The notes below the pieces were generated by a model. The model did no database searches. It was given only the letters and a program-made list of their open reading frames with translations, and was not told the DNA's origin. From Actinomyces sp. oral taxon 171 str. F0337 (GTDB lineage: Bacteria > Actinomycetota > Actinomycetes > Actinomycetales > Actinomycetaceae), in assembly GCF_005696555.1 (NCBI RefSeq), contig NZ_CP040005.1:124001-188000 (forward strand): a DNA stretch of 64,000 nt. Direction: 5' to 3'. Positions 54,447-62,958 of the stretch are shown here, piece by piece. Both the position numbers and the translations under genes were made by a program. Every line of letters starts with the position of its first letter. Positions within the stretch are counted from its first letter, which is position 1.

Positions 54447-55037
54447 GTGACGTCCTCACCTTCTGCTCAGCCGCCGAGCACCTCCGGCCCGGGCTCTGAC
54501 GCCGGCGCACTCGGTGGGCAGGCGGGTGTCGCCCGGGGGCGGGCCGGCGGCGCGGTCGTCGGCTCGGCTGCCAGTCCGGCCGCCACCCCGGCCATCGACG
54601 CCGCCATGGTGCGCGCCCTGGAGCTGGCCCGCGCGGCCGGTGAGGTGGGGGAGGTGCCGGTGGGCGCCGTCGTGCTCTCGCCGGACGGGACCGTCCTGGC
54701 CGAGGCCGCCAACGCCCGCGAGGCCGAGCACGATCCGACGGCGCACGCCGAGATCCGCGCCCTGCGCGCCGCCGGCGCCGCCCTGGGCGACTCCCACCTG
54801 GACGGCTGCACCCTCGTGGTCACCCTCGAGCCGTGCACCATGTGCGCCGGTGCGATCGTCCTGGCCCGGGTGGCCCGACTCGTCCTGGGGGCCTGGGAGC
54901 CCCGGACCGGGGCCTGCGGCTCGGTGCGCGACGTCGTGCGTGACACCCGCTCCAACCACCAGGTCGAGGTGCGCGCCGGCCTGCGCGCCCAGCAGTCCCA
55001 GGACCTTCTGACCGCCTTCTTCGCCGACCGCCGCTGA
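54447..55037 (+). CDS. tadA: tRNA-specific adenosine deaminase (A34 to I34)
   Basis: This protein of up to 196 residues has the cytidine/deoxycytidylate deaminase zinc fold: HAEIRALRAAG (zinc His and catalytic Glu) and EPCTMCAGAIVLAR (zinc cysteines). It deaminates A34 in tRNA-Arg, allowing inosine wobble. The first ~45 residues are Ser/Pro/Gly-rich and poorly conserved. The core MVRALELARAAGEVGEVPVGAV starts at an ATG at 54606, so the GTG start at 54447 may be too early. It precedes a tRNA-Ser gene. Confidence 0.85.
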   Translation: MTSSPSAQPPSTSGPGSDAGALGGQAGVARGRAGGAVVGSAASPAATPAIDAAMVRALELARAAGEVGEVPVGAVVLSPDGTVLAEAANAREAEHDPTAHAEIRALRAAGAALGDSHLDGCTLVVTLEPCTMCAGAIVLARVARLVLGAWEPRTGACGSVRDVVRDTRSNHQVEVRAGLRAQQSQDLLTAFFADRR

Positions 55038-55143
55038 CGGGGGCCCATCCGACCGGGCCAGCCGGGAGCGACGTCGGTCGTGACTGATACCGCAGGACGT
55101 CGCATTGGGGCGCGGGGCGACGTCCGTGTAACCTCATAGGCGA

Positions 55144-55232
55144 GGTAGCGTGTCCGAGCGGCCGAAGGTGCAGATCTCGAAAGTCTGTGTGGTTCATAGC
55201 CACCCTGGGTTCGAATCCCAGCGCTACCGCCA
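55144..55232 (+). tRNA. tRNA-Ser (anticodon CGA)
   Basis: The acceptor arms GGTAGCG and CGCTACC pair. The T arm CTGGG-TTCGAAT-CCCAG is perfect, and the discriminator is G with CCA encoded in the DNA (55230-55232). The anticodon arm CAGAT-CTCGAAA-GTCTG gives CGA. A long variable arm (TGTGTGGTTCATAGCCACC) is typical of class II tRNA-Ser. It is followed 4 bp later by a strong terminator hairpin. Confidence 0.95.
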
Positions 55233-55236
55233 CCAC

Positions 55237-55290
55237 GGGAGGGCCCGCCGTGCAGCCACGAGCTGCACGGCGGGCCCTCCCCGTTTCTTG
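55237..55290 (+). terminator. 20-bp stem terminator after tRNA-Ser
   Basis: GGGAGGGCCCGCCGTGCAGC (55237-55256) pairs perfectly with its complement at 55262-55281, with the loop CACGA. It is followed by CGTTTCTTG, a short T-rich tail. It is the best intrinsic terminator in the window. Confidence 0.85.
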
Positions 55291-55349
55291 CTTTGCCGTT
55301 GGCCGTTTTGATCAGGCCGCCGCCGGCTGATCGACGTCGTGAGATGCCC

Positions 55350-55467
55350 GTAATGCACGAGGGTGGGGTGCTACTGGGGGAGGGGTGGGTGCACTCCACG
55401 CGGTGCGGGGGCTCGTGCAGTACGCACAACCCCTGGCCAGTGCATTCCCACCTTCGTGGAGTAGACG
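55350..55467 (-). repeat. 117-bp palindromic interspersed repeat, copy B
   Basis: On the reverse strand it begins CGTCTACTCCACGAAGGTGG, then GGCCAGGGGTTGTGCGTACT, and ends CCACCCTCGTGCATTAC. Copy C (63641) matches it closely and copy A (12891) more distantly. The two ends are themselves inverted (CACGAAGGTGG and CACGAGGGTGG), so the element can fold. It lies between the tRNA terminator and an NTF2-like gene. Confidence 0.75.
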
Positions 55468-55556
55468 CCTCATGTCGTTCGTACGACATGCCCGACCCGG
55501 CCGCAGGAACGCTCTTGGTCCCCCATATATTTGGCGTCGGGCCTTACTCTTAGCCT

Positions 55557-56021
55557 ATGAGTCGCCGTCCCCACGAATCCCGCCCCCTGTCCCGTTCCCG
55601 CACCCAGGTCCGCCCGCACCCCCACGCCTCCGAGATCGCGCCCCGTGCGGCCGCCGACCTCTACTCACTCCTGTGCGACGCCATGGTCGCCGGTGACACC
55701 AAGGCGATCGACGCCCTGCTCACCGACTACTGCGTCCTGACCCACATGACCGGCTACCCCCAGCCCAAGGTCGAGTGGCTCGGCGACATCGCCAACGGCG
55801 CCATGCGCTACCACGACCACGAGGTGCTCTCCGTCCAGGCGGACACGATCGCCGGCTTCCCGGTGGTGCGCGGCCGCACCCGCACCACGGCCACCCTGTG
55901 GGGCGGGCGCGGCACCTGGAACCTTCAGATCGTCGGATACGTCGTGCCCGACGCCGACCCCGACACCGAGCGCAACCCCACAGGCTTCCGCTTCAGCCGC
56001 CTGGACGCCTCCACCTGGTGA
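55557..56021 (+). CDS. NTF2-like (SnoaL/DUF4440-type) protein
   Basis: This 154-residue protein has ~30 basic disordered residues followed by a cone-shaped NTF2 fold. A first helix (ADLYSLLCDAMVAGDTKAID) leads to LLTDYCVLTHMTGYPQPKVEW and curved strands (HEVLSVQADTIAGFPVVRGR, TRTTATLWGGRGTWNLQIVG). Such domains bind or convert small molecules, but the fold gives no specific function. The ORF is single, with an ATG start and no partner gene. Confidence 0.65.
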   Translation: MSRRPHESRPLSRSRTQVRPHPHASEIAPRAAADLYSLLCDAMVAGDTKAIDALLTDYCVLTHMTGYPQPKVEWLGDIANGAMRYHDHEVLSVQADTIAGFPVVRGRTRTTATLWGGRGTWNLQIVGYVVPDADPDTERNPTGFRFSRLDASTW

Positions 56022-56052
56022 CTCCTCGCCGCACGGTGGGCTTCGCCCCCGC

Positions 56053-58968
56053 CTACCGACGCCGCCCGGTCCCCCTCGTGGCGGGCGCGTTCCACGGGTC
56101 CTCCGGCCAGGCGTGCTTGGGGTAGCGGCCCCGCATCTCGGCGCGCACCTGCGGATAGCCCTGCTCCCAGAAGGAGGCCAGGTCGTCGGTGACCGCCACG
56201 GGACGGCGCGCCGGCGACAGGAGGTGCAGCAGCACCGCCACCCTGCCCTCGACGATCCGCGGCGTGGCCGCCCACCCGAAGCACTCCTGGACCCGCACCG
56301 CCAGCACCGGCCGACCCGCCCGCCCGGCGTCGGCCGAGCCCGCTGAGCCCGCGGCACCGGCCGAGCCGCCGACCATCGCGGTGTAGTCCACCCGCACCTG
56401 TGAGCCCGAGGGAACCTCCAGACGCTCAGGCACCAGCTCGTCCAGGCGCGCCGCCTGCGGCCACGGCAGCAGCGCCCGCAGCGCCTGGGCCACGTCCAGC
56501 CGCTCCAGGCTGAAACGCCGGCCCCCCGAGCCCGACGACGCCGACCCGCCCGACTGCCCGACCAGGCTCATCACCGCCGGTGCCAGCCACTCCTCGGCCC
56601 GCTCCGCCAGGGCCGCATCACTCATATCCGGCCAGGGCTCACCCAGGTGCTCATGCAGCAGGGCCAGGCGGGCGCGCAGGCCGCGAGCCTCCTCATCCCA
56701 CGGCAGCACGTCCAGGCCGGCATCGGCCCCCTCGGCGCGCACCTGTGCGACGACGGCGCCCGCCACCTGATTCGGACCCGGCAGCGGCCCCGGGGTGGTG
56801 GCGAGCGTGATGGCCCCCAGGCGGCGCAGACGCTCCGTGCGCAGCCGCCCGCCCTCCCAGACGGCGCGCTCCTCCTCGGCCAGCCAGGCCCCGGCCAGCT
56901 CCAGGGCCGTCCGCTCATCGAGGGGCGCCGCGGCCCGGACAAGTGCGTCCCCACGCCCACCGGTCAGGTCCACGCCCGCCACCGCCAGCCACTCGGACTC
57001 CGCCAGTGCCGAGCCCGCCGGCAGGCGCAGCCCGGTCCCGGCGACGCTCGCGTAGTGCGCCTCCTTGCCCGCCCGGGGAGCCGGCCCCCGACGTCGCGCG
57101 ATCCACTGCGGCTGCGCCGTCCCGGCCACCAGCGCCACCGCCGACTCCAGGTCACCTGACGCGGTCTCCTCACCACTCCCGGACCGGCGAGCGCCTCCGC
57201 CGACGCCGTCGGGCCTCCCCGCGACATCCCGGCCGCGGCCCGTGGCCGGCGAGCCCGACCCACTCGTCGCGCTCGGTGCCTGCGGGGTTGCGCTCGTGGA
57301 GACCGGGTCCTCGGTGTGCTCCAGCTGCTCGGAGACGGAGCGCCGGCAGGCCTGCTCCAGTCGGCGCGCCTCCGCCTTCCACGCCCCCGACCCGGCCCCG
57401 CCGCTGCGCACATGTCGGGCCAGTGCCGTCAGGTCCCCGCCGGGCGCACGCAGGTCGGCGGTCAGCAGCGCCGTAGCCCGGGCCGCCCGTCGCGCCCCCA
57501 GCACCGGTGCCGTCGCCAGCAGGGCCCGCGCCTCCCGCACGTCCGCCGGCAGACCGGCCACCGCCCGCCCCAGGGGCGTCACGCCATCTCCTCCGGCCAG
57601 GCCCAGGCGCTCCAACGCCTCCCGGGCGGCCCCCAGCGCAGCAGCCGGCGGCTCATCCACCCAGGCCAGACCCGCGCCGTCGGGCACGCCCCACACGGCC
57701 AGCTCCAGGGCCGCACCGGTGAGGTCGGCCGAGAGGATCTCCGGGGTCGGAGCCAGCGGCGAGCGCGCCCAGTCCGTCGGCGAGCAGCAGCGGTAGACGA
57801 CGCCGGGACCCTCGCGACCCGCACGCCCGGCCCGCTGCACCCCGGCCGCCCGCGAGACCCCCACCGTCACCAGGCCACTCATGGAGCGGGCCACGTCCAG
57901 GCGCGGCTCGCGCGCCAGCGTGGAGTCCACCACCACCCGCACCCCGGGCACCGTCAACGACGACTCCGCCACGTTCGTGGCCACCACGACGCGCCGCCGC
58001 CCCGCCGGGCTCAGGGCCAGGGCCGCGTCCTGGGCGCTCGCGGGCAGGCGGCCGTGCAGCGGCAGGACGTCCACGCCCGCAGGAACCGCGCCGCGCAGGC
58101 GGGAGACGACGCCGTCGACCTCGCGGGCGCCGGGCAGGAAGACCAGGACGTCACCGGAGCGCTCGGCCAGGGCCCGCTCCACGGTGGCGGCGACGTGGGC
58201 GAGGAACTCCCGCGGCACCCCGCGCGGCCCCAGGCGACCGGTGCGCCCCGGCGGCGCCCACACCTCTTCGAGAGGGTGGAGTCGGCCGGGCACCTCCACC
58301 AGCGGGGCGGGGTCGTCCGACGAGCCGCCCAGGATGGGGCGCAGGCGGTCGGCGTCGAGCGTGGCGGACATGGCCACGAGGGTGAGGTCCTCGCGCAGGG
58401 CGGCACGCGCGTCCGTCAGAAGGGCCAGGAGCAGGTCGCTGTCCAAGGAGCGCTCGTGGACCTCGTCGAGGATGACGGCGTTGATGCCGGCCAGCTCCGG
58501 GTCCCGTTGGAGACGGCGCAGAAGGAGACCGGCGGTGACGACCTCGATCCGCGTGTCCGGGCCGGCGCGCCGCTCCCCGCGCACCGCGTATCCGACGGTG
58601 CCGCCGACCCCCTCCCCCAGGAGGTCGGCCAGGCGGCGGGCGGCCGCGCGGGCGGCGATGCGCCGTGGCTGGGTGACGACGACGCGGCCCGGCCCGCGTT
58701 CCGGGGCGCGTTGCGGGGTGCCGGCAGGGACGTTGGTCAGGACGTCGGCCAGGAGCGGCGGGATGAGTGTCGTCTTACCGGTGCCGGGCGGGGCGGTGAG
58801 GACCAGGCAGGGGGCGACGTCGTCAGAACCGGAAGGGGCGGGGCGAAGGCGCTCGCGCAGCTCGGGCAGAACCCCGACCACCGGCAGGTCCGGGGGCGAG
58901 GAGAGCAGTGCCCCGATGGGGTCGGTCTGCGAAGGCTGCGTGCGGCCCTGCGGCCCGGTACGAGTCAT
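56053..58968 (-). CDS. hrpB: ATP-dependent RNA helicase HrpB
   Basis: This 971-residue DEAH-type helicase has Walker A APPGTGKTTLIPPLL, motif Ia VVVTQPRRIAARAAAR, motif II AVILDEVHERSLDSD, SAT VAMSATLD and motif VI QRAGRAGREGPG. The HrpB C-terminal region follows, with WLAPAVMSLVGQ and a final block ending AWPEDPWNAPATRGTGRRR. The order and C-terminus are those of HrpB rather than HrpA. An inserted acidic/Gly-rich linker (~540-610) is unusual. Its role in bacteria is unsettled. Confidence 0.93.
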   Translation of the reverse strand: MTRTGPQGRTQPSQTDPIGALLSSPPDLPVVGVLPELRERLRPAPSGSDDVAPCLVLTAPPGTGKTTLIPPLLADVLTNVPAGTPQRAPERGPGRVVVTQPRRIAARAAARRLADLLGEGVGGTVGYAVRGERRAGPDTRIEVVTAGLLLRRLQRDPELAGINAVILDEVHERSLDSDLLLALLTDARAALREDLTLVAMSATLDADRLRPILGGSSDDPAPLVEVPGRLHPLEEVWAPPGRTGRLGPRGVPREFLAHVAATVERALAERSGDVLVFLPGAREVDGVVSRLRGAVPAGVDVLPLHGRLPASAQDAALALSPAGRRRVVVATNVAESSLTVPGVRVVVDSTLAREPRLDVARSMSGLVTVGVSRAAGVQRAGRAGREGPGVVYRCCSPTDWARSPLAPTPEILSADLTGAALELAVWGVPDGAGLAWVDEPPAAALGAAREALERLGLAGGDGVTPLGRAVAGLPADVREARALLATAPVLGARRAARATALLTADLRAPGGDLTALARHVRSGGAGSGAWKAEARRLEQACRRSVSEQLEHTEDPVSTSATPQAPSATSGSGSPATGRGRDVAGRPDGVGGGARRSGSGEETASGDLESAVALVAGTAQPQWIARRRGPAPRAGKEAHYASVAGTGLRLPAGSALAESEWLAVAGVDLTGGRGDALVRAAAPLDERTALELAGAWLAEEERAVWEGGRLRTERLRRLGAITLATTPGPLPGPNQVAGAVVAQVRAEGADAGLDVLPWDEEARGLRARLALLHEHLGEPWPDMSDAALAERAEEWLAPAVMSLVGQSGGSASSGSGGRRFSLERLDVAQALRALLPWPQAARLDELVPERLEVPSGSQVRVDYTAMVGGSAGAAGSAGSADAGRAGRPVLAVRVQECFGWAATPRIVEGRVAVLLHLLSPARRPVAVTDDLASFWEQGYPQVRAEMRGRYPKHAWPEDPWNAPATRGTGRRR

Positions 58969-59128
58969 GCCCTGATTGTGCCCGGTGAGGGAGCGGCCGT
59001 AGGTGCGGGGCCGACGTCGGACCGCCTGAGGGGTGCTGAGCAGCAGAAGGCCTCCGGCCGACGGAGGACCGGAGGCGCAGTGGGTGGACAGGGATGAGAT
59101 GAGAGGGGAGGCGCGCAGGTGCCGGCGG

Positions 59129-59497
59129 CTACCTCACGCTCATGAGGATGTCTCGCGACTGCAGCGCGTCGGCGAGCTTCTCGGAGTACTCGGCGTGGGC
59201 CTTGACGGCCTTGCGCATACCCAGGGCGCCGCCGATGAAGGCCGACCCCGTCGAGGAGAGGTAACGCACCAGGGTCTCGCCGTGCGGTCCGGTCCCGAAC
59301 TGAAGGTTCTGCGAGAGATAGAAGTTGCTGCCCATGAGCGCGCCGAAGGAGATGGACATGCCCCTCTTACCGCGGGAGATCTGGAGGGTGTCGGCGGAGA
59401 AGGGGGCGACGGTCCAGCCCTCCTGAGTGAAGAACTCCGTAACGATTGATCGAACTTGATCGATTAGTGCATTAATGGTGTACATGCGCTCAACCAT
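59129..59497 (-). CDS. small conserved hypothetical protein, possibly leaderless
   Basis: This 122-residue protein begins MVERMYTINALIDQVRSIV and has a mixed alpha/beta pattern (TVAPFSADTLQISRGKRGMS, then FGALMGSNFYLSQNLQFG), with helices at the end. I do not recognise the family. The ATG at 59497 has no ribosome site, but TACTAT, a good -10 hexamer, lies just 7 bp upstream, so the mRNA may begin at or next to the start codon. The open frame further upstream (to 59746) runs through a repeat and is probably non-coding. An alternative start is 59485. Confidence 0.55.
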   Translation of the reverse strand: MVERMYTINALIDQVRSIVTEFFTQEGWTVAPFSADTLQISRGKRGMSISFGALMGSNFYLSQNLQFGTGPHGETLVRYLSSTGSAFIGGALGMRKAVKAHAEYSEKLADALQSRDILMSVR

Positions 59498-59580
59498 GGT
59501 GGGATAGTAGGTGACACTCCTTTGTCCTTGCACATCACGTGCAATAACGTTTGCGTGAAGGTGGTGCGCCGCCTGGACTG

Positions 59581-59652
59581 CACGCAGATCGACAGAATCT
59601 TCAGAATCGACCCGGAGCCGCGTCGATTCTGAAGTTTTTGTCGGTGAGTGCG
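59581..59652 (+). repeat. 72-bp hairpin-bearing direct repeat, copy 1
   Basis: The stretch contains CTTCAGAATCGAC, a 10-base loop, its perfect complement and TTTTTG, the form of an intrinsic terminator on the + strand. A near-identical copy lies at 60967-61039. This copy sits in the divergent promoter region of the 59497 and 59763 genes, an odd place for a terminator, so it may end a small RNA or be a mobile element end. Confidence 0.7.
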
Positions 59653-59762
59653 GGGTGGGTGCCGGCGGCCCGGATTTTCCGAGTGAAGCACGCTTGACAT
59701 GGTGCGTCCTGTCAAGCACACTAGACATGTCAAGCAAACATGACACCCTCTCTCGGGGGTGA

Positions 59763-60182
59763 GTGGCTATTCAAGGGATGATCGCCATGTTCTCCGCCGT
59801 CTCCGCTTCTCCTGCCCTGGCCGCCGCGTCGTCGACCTCCTCCGGTGTCACCTTCGTCGCCGGGGTGGTTGGCGGCCTTGTCGCCGGGATCGTCCTCTAT
59901 CTGCTCGTCTACCGGTACTCGGCTCGCCGTCTGCCCGAGGTCCGTGCCGAGGAGGCGCCCGAGCTCCTCAAGAAGCTCGGCGCGCAGCAAGCCGGTCTCG
60001 TCTGCTCCCTCCCCACCGGAATCGTGGTGGGCTTCGTGTTCCCAGCGGGTGGTCATGTCTCCTCCGGACCACTTCTGCTGGTCGTTCACCTCATCGGCGC
60101 CGCCCTGGTCAGCGTGTCCATCATCGGTGTCGCGTGGCTGTCACCGAGACTGCGTGCCGTCCGGAACGCGGCTGCGGCATGA
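59763..60182 (+). CDS. small membrane protein, first gene of a membrane/XRE/membrane module
   Basis: This 139-residue protein has three or so helices (about 25-50, 72-95 and 103-125), a charged loop RRLPEVRAEEAPELLKKLG and a C-terminal basic end. The GTG start at 59763 has GGGGGT just before it; an ATG at 59778 is possible. It is followed 36 bp later by a small XRE gene and a second membrane protein gene, a common arrangement in which the regulator responds to or controls the membrane protein. Function unknown. Confidence 0.55.
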   Translation: MAIQGMIAMFSAVSASPALAAASSTSSGVTFVAGVVGGLVAGIVLYLLVYRYSARRLPEVRAEEAPELLKKLGAQQAGLVCSLPTGIVVGFVFPAGGHVSSGPLLLVVHLIGAALVSVSIIGVAWLSPRLRAVRNAAAA

Positions 60183-60218
60183 GCCGATTGTCTCGCCGCG
60201 CCCCGGGCGGTGAGGACC

Positions 60219-60407
60219 ATGGATAACGACGTGCGCGGCCTGCGCGAGGCCCGCGGTCTCACTCAGGCCCAGCTCGGAGCCGCCCTGGGCGTCTCCAGAC
60301 AGAGCATCAACTCCATCGAGAAGGGCAAGTACGACCCCTCCCTTCCCTTGGCCATCGCCATTGCCCGCTACTTCGAGACCACTGTTGAGGAGATCTTCCA
60401 TGTCTGA
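60219..60407 (+). CDS. small XRE-family HTH regulator
   Basis: This 62-residue protein is almost entirely one HTH_3 domain: VRGLREARGLTQAQLGAALG and VSRQSINSIEKGKYDPSLPL, ending VEEIFHV. This is the short single-domain type usually paired with a membrane protein gene. The ATG at 60219 follows GGTGAGGA. The stop overlaps the next start by eight bases (ATGTCTGA), indicating coupled translation with the membrane protein downstream. It probably represses its own operon. Confidence 0.82.
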   Translation: MDNDVRGLREARGLTQAQLGAALGVSRQSINSIEKGKYDPSLPLAIAIARYFETTVEEIFHV

Positions 60408-60903
60408 GTCAGAGCCCACGCCCACTCCTTCCTCCGCTGCGGCCACCGGTTCGTCCTCCTCCGGTTCGACGTCGAGTGCTCGGGAGGGCCTGAAGGCCAC
60501 CAGACCTCGGCCGCCCGCCGTCGGGCGCATGGCCTACGTTGTCGTCGTCGTGATCCTTCTGTGGGTGGCGGCGTTGACGATCCCGATGTCCAACGGCTTC
60601 CTCTACGGTGGCGCCAGTGGGGCGTCGGCCATGATGCTCGTCTACGTCGCCCTGATCTTCGCCAAGAGGCGCGGATACGAGACCTTCTTCGTCCGTGAGC
60701 TCGAGAAGCGTGAGGACGAGCGGGACAGGGCCGCCTCGCAGCGGGCCTGGGCGCTCACCGGCGTCGTCGGCTTCTTCGGCAATGTTGTTGTTGGTGCCGT
60801 GGGTGCCTTCGGAGGGTCGATGAAGCCGGCCCTGGTTGTCGTCCTGTGGCTCCAGCTGGTGAGCTTCATCGGAGGGAACATCTACTTCAACCGCACGATG
60901 TAG
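60400..60903 (+). CDS. membrane protein coupled to the small XRE regulator
   Basis: This 167-residue protein has a Ser/Thr-rich N-terminus (~45 residues), then four helices: VVVVVILLWVAALTIPM, ASGASAMMLVYVALIF, ALTGVVGFFGNVVVGAVGAF and ALVVVLWLQLVSFIGG. Between helices 2 and 3 is a charged cytoplasmic loop KRRGYETFFVRELEKREDER. The pattern resembles membrane proteins paired with XRE regulators (DUF2178-like), though I cannot name the family surely. The start ATG at 60400 overlaps the XRE gene. A copy of the 72-bp repeat follows and may end the transcript. Confidence 0.6.
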   Translation: MSESEPTPTPSSAAATGSSSSGSTSSAREGLKATRPRPPAVGRMAYVVVVVILLWVAALTIPMSNGFLYGGASGASAMMLVYVALIFAKRRGYETFFVRELEKREDERDRAASQRAWALTGVVGFFGNVVVGAVGAFGGSMKPALVVVLWLQLVSFIGGNIYFNRTM

Positions 60904-60966
60904 ATCGCGGAGGCGTGGCCGCACCGGGCCTGGTCGACCCCGTCTTCCGCCCTGCCCGCCGGCCCG

Positions 60967-61039
60967 CACACAGATCGACAGAATCTTCATAATCGACCCG
61001 GAGCCGCGTCGATTCTGAAGTTTTTGTTGGTGAGTGCGG
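60967..61039 (+). repeat. 72-bp hairpin-bearing direct repeat, copy 2
   Basis: It has the same sequence as 59581-59652 except for a few bases; one stem base is changed (CTTCATAATCGAC). Here, downstream of the membrane protein gene, it fits a terminator with TTTTTG at its end. The two copies flank the three-gene module in the same orientation. Confidence 0.7.
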
Positions 61040-61165
61040 AAGGGCCTCATCTCGGCGGCGGTCGCCGGCGTCTTCGCGTAGACTTCGCTCCACCCTGACC
61101 GGCTTCCAACGCCGGCCATCGTTCCCTGTCCCATCGCCCGACCCGGGCGCACCCGAGGAGAATCC

Positions 61166-61987
61166 ATGGTCCAGCAGTCCGCCCCACCAGGAATCTGGGA
61201 CGAGGACCCCGACGGCGCCTCCATCCTCCTGGCCACGGGTCGCGCCCGCCATGACCTCCTCGTCATCGCCGAGCCCGCCTTCCTGCGCGATCTCGACCAG
61301 GCCTGGGGCCGCCCATCGGCCCGTGTGCGCCTGTCCTTCCTGCCCGGTGTCCAGGCTCCAGGCGCTCCCGGCCAGGAGGACGCTCTCATGTCCTACGAGC
61401 GCGGTGGTCTCGGTGTTCTCGTCGCCCGCGGTCGCACCAGCATGTACGAGGGCGAGGCCGCACGCAGTGCGACGGCGCTGGCCCGCATCGCCAGTGGGGC
61501 CCGCCTGCGCGCCGCCCTGCTCGTCACCCGCGCCACACCGCTGCGCGGCTCCGGTGACGTGGCCGGAGGGCCGGCGCCGGGCCAGGTGCGCGTCGTCGCC
61601 GACCACCTCAACGTCTTCGGTGGCCCTCTCTTCCCGGCCGCCGGCATGGTCTCGGCGGGCTGGGACGCGAGGCTCACCGAGCGTCTGGGGGGCCTTCGCG
61701 GCGTGAGCGGCAGCTCCGTGGTCGCACTCGTGCCCGGGCCGCTGCGTCCGAGCCCGGCCGAGTCCCGCGCCCTGGCCTCCCTGGGTGCCGACGCCGCCGT
61801 CACCGACTCCGTGGCCGAGGCCATGGTCCTGGCCGCAAGGGGCGTGGCGGTCTCCGCCCTGACCTACCTCGACGCCCCGGCCGCCGGTGGGAACCTCGGG
61901 CAGGCGCAGCTCTCCCTGAGGCAGGCCTCCGGTGTCACCCTGGCCGCCGTCGAGGAGGTCCTCCGGGGCCTGCGGGCCGGCGCCTGA
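61166..61987 (+). CDS. purine nucleoside phosphorylase-like protein
   Basis: This 273-residue protein shows the late blocks of the PNP/MTAP family: VRVVADHLNVFGGPLFP, SSVVALVPGPLRPSPAESRA and AAVTDSVAEAMVLAARGV followed by SALTYL. The phosphate-binding GSG...ERP-type N-terminal motif is not obvious, so it may be a diverged member that has lost or changed activity. The start is the ATG after GAGGAG. A glutamine amidotransferase gene follows 67 bp later; the pair may act on purine metabolism, which is a guess. Confidence 0.6.
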   Translation: MVQQSAPPGIWDEDPDGASILLATGRARHDLLVIAEPAFLRDLDQAWGRPSARVRLSFLPGVQAPGAPGQEDALMSYERGGLGVLVARGRTSMYEGEAARSATALARIASGARLRAALLVTRATPLRGSGDVAGGPAPGQVRVVADHLNVFGGPLFPAAGMVSAGWDARLTERLGGLRGVSGSSVVALVPGPLRPSPAESRALASLGADAAVTDSVAEAMVLAARGVAVSALTYLDAPAAGGNLGQAQLSLRQASGVTLAAVEEVLRGLRAGA

Positions 61988-62054
61988 ACGTGATTCTGGG
62001 AACGGCGTGGAGAAGGATGCTGCCCAGGCTGCCAGCCCCCGTTAAGGTCATCTC

Positions 62055-62789
62055 GTGAAACCCTTCCTCTTCCTGGCCACCCGTAGCGACGACGAGCCCG
62101 CCGACGCCGAGTACGAGGCATTCCTCAAGCGCACCGGCCTGGATGAGTCCACGCTCCGTCGCCTGCGCCTGGAGTCCCAGTCCCTGCCGCAGATCGACCT
62201 GGACGACTGGTCCGGAATCCTCGTGGGTGGCTCCCCCTTCAACGCCTCCACCCCGCCGGAGAAGAAGTCCGCCACCCAGAAGCGGGTCGAGGCCGAGCTC
62301 TCCGGACTGCTCGACCGCGTCGTCGCGGCCGACTTCCCCTTCTTCGGCGCCTGCTACGGCGTCGGCACGCTCGCCTGCCACCAGGGCGCCGTCGTCGACA
62401 CCACCTACGGCGAGGCCGTCACCGCCCCCGAGGTCACTCTCACCGAGGCCGGCCTGGCCGACCCGATCTGCACCGGCGTCCCGAAGGTCTTCCAGGCCTT
62501 CGTCGCCCACAAGGAGGCGGTCACGACGCTGCCGCCCCATGCCGTCGTCCTGGGGGCCGGCCAGGCCTGCCCAGTCCAGATGTTCCGGATCGGGAGCAAC
62601 CTGTACGCCACTCAGTTCCATCCCGAGCTCGACGGCGACTACCTCGCCCACCGGCTCGGCTTCTACGCCGGTCACGGCTACTTCGCTGACGACGAGCTCG
62701 CCGAGCTCCAGGCTCGCGTGCGCCTCGACGACGTCTCCGACTCCTGGAAGCTCCTGGCCAACTTCGTGTCCGTCCACGCCCGCGACTGA
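62055..62789 (+). CDS. class I glutamine amidotransferase (GMP synthase-like GATase1)
   Basis: This 244-residue protein has a GATase1 fold: the oxyanion strand ILVGGSPFNAS, the nucleophile in FFGACYGVGTLACH (Cys near 103) and the His-Glu pair in LYATQFHPELDGDYLAH. Length matches stand-alone amidotransferases annotated as GMP synthase-like. It would release ammonia from glutamine for an unknown partner. The start is a GTG with AAGG ahead. A gene for a PNP-like protein lies just upstream. Confidence 0.85.
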   Translation: MKPFLFLATRSDDEPADAEYEAFLKRTGLDESTLRRLRLESQSLPQIDLDDWSGILVGGSPFNASTPPEKKSATQKRVEAELSGLLDRVVAADFPFFGACYGVGTLACHQGAVVDTTYGEAVTAPEVTLTEAGLADPICTGVPKVFQAFVAHKEAVTTLPPHAVVLGAGQACPVQMFRIGSNLYATQFHPELDGDYLAHRLGFYAGHGYFADDELAELQARVRLDDVSDSWKLLANFVSVHARD

Positions 62790-62958
62790 CGGGCGCTGGA
62801 AGTCCGACGGGGTTGATCCGGGCTTCAGAGGATCAGGCGCCGGCCTGACGTCGCCCCAGCGGGGACGTGCGCCCTTGAGGGCTGTGTTCTGCTTCTGTTC
62901 TCACGGTTAAGGTTCCAGGCCGTCGTGGTTGCTCATCGGTGGATGCTCTGACGCGTTC

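Noticed and set aside
59581..59640. First 72-bp repeat as terminator of the 59129-59497 gene
   Set aside because: It lies upstream of that gene and its T run is on the other strand.
59498..59746. N-terminal extension of the 59129-59497 protein
   Set aside because: The extension reads through the hairpin repeat and lacks protein character; a -10 element lies just before the ATG at 59497.
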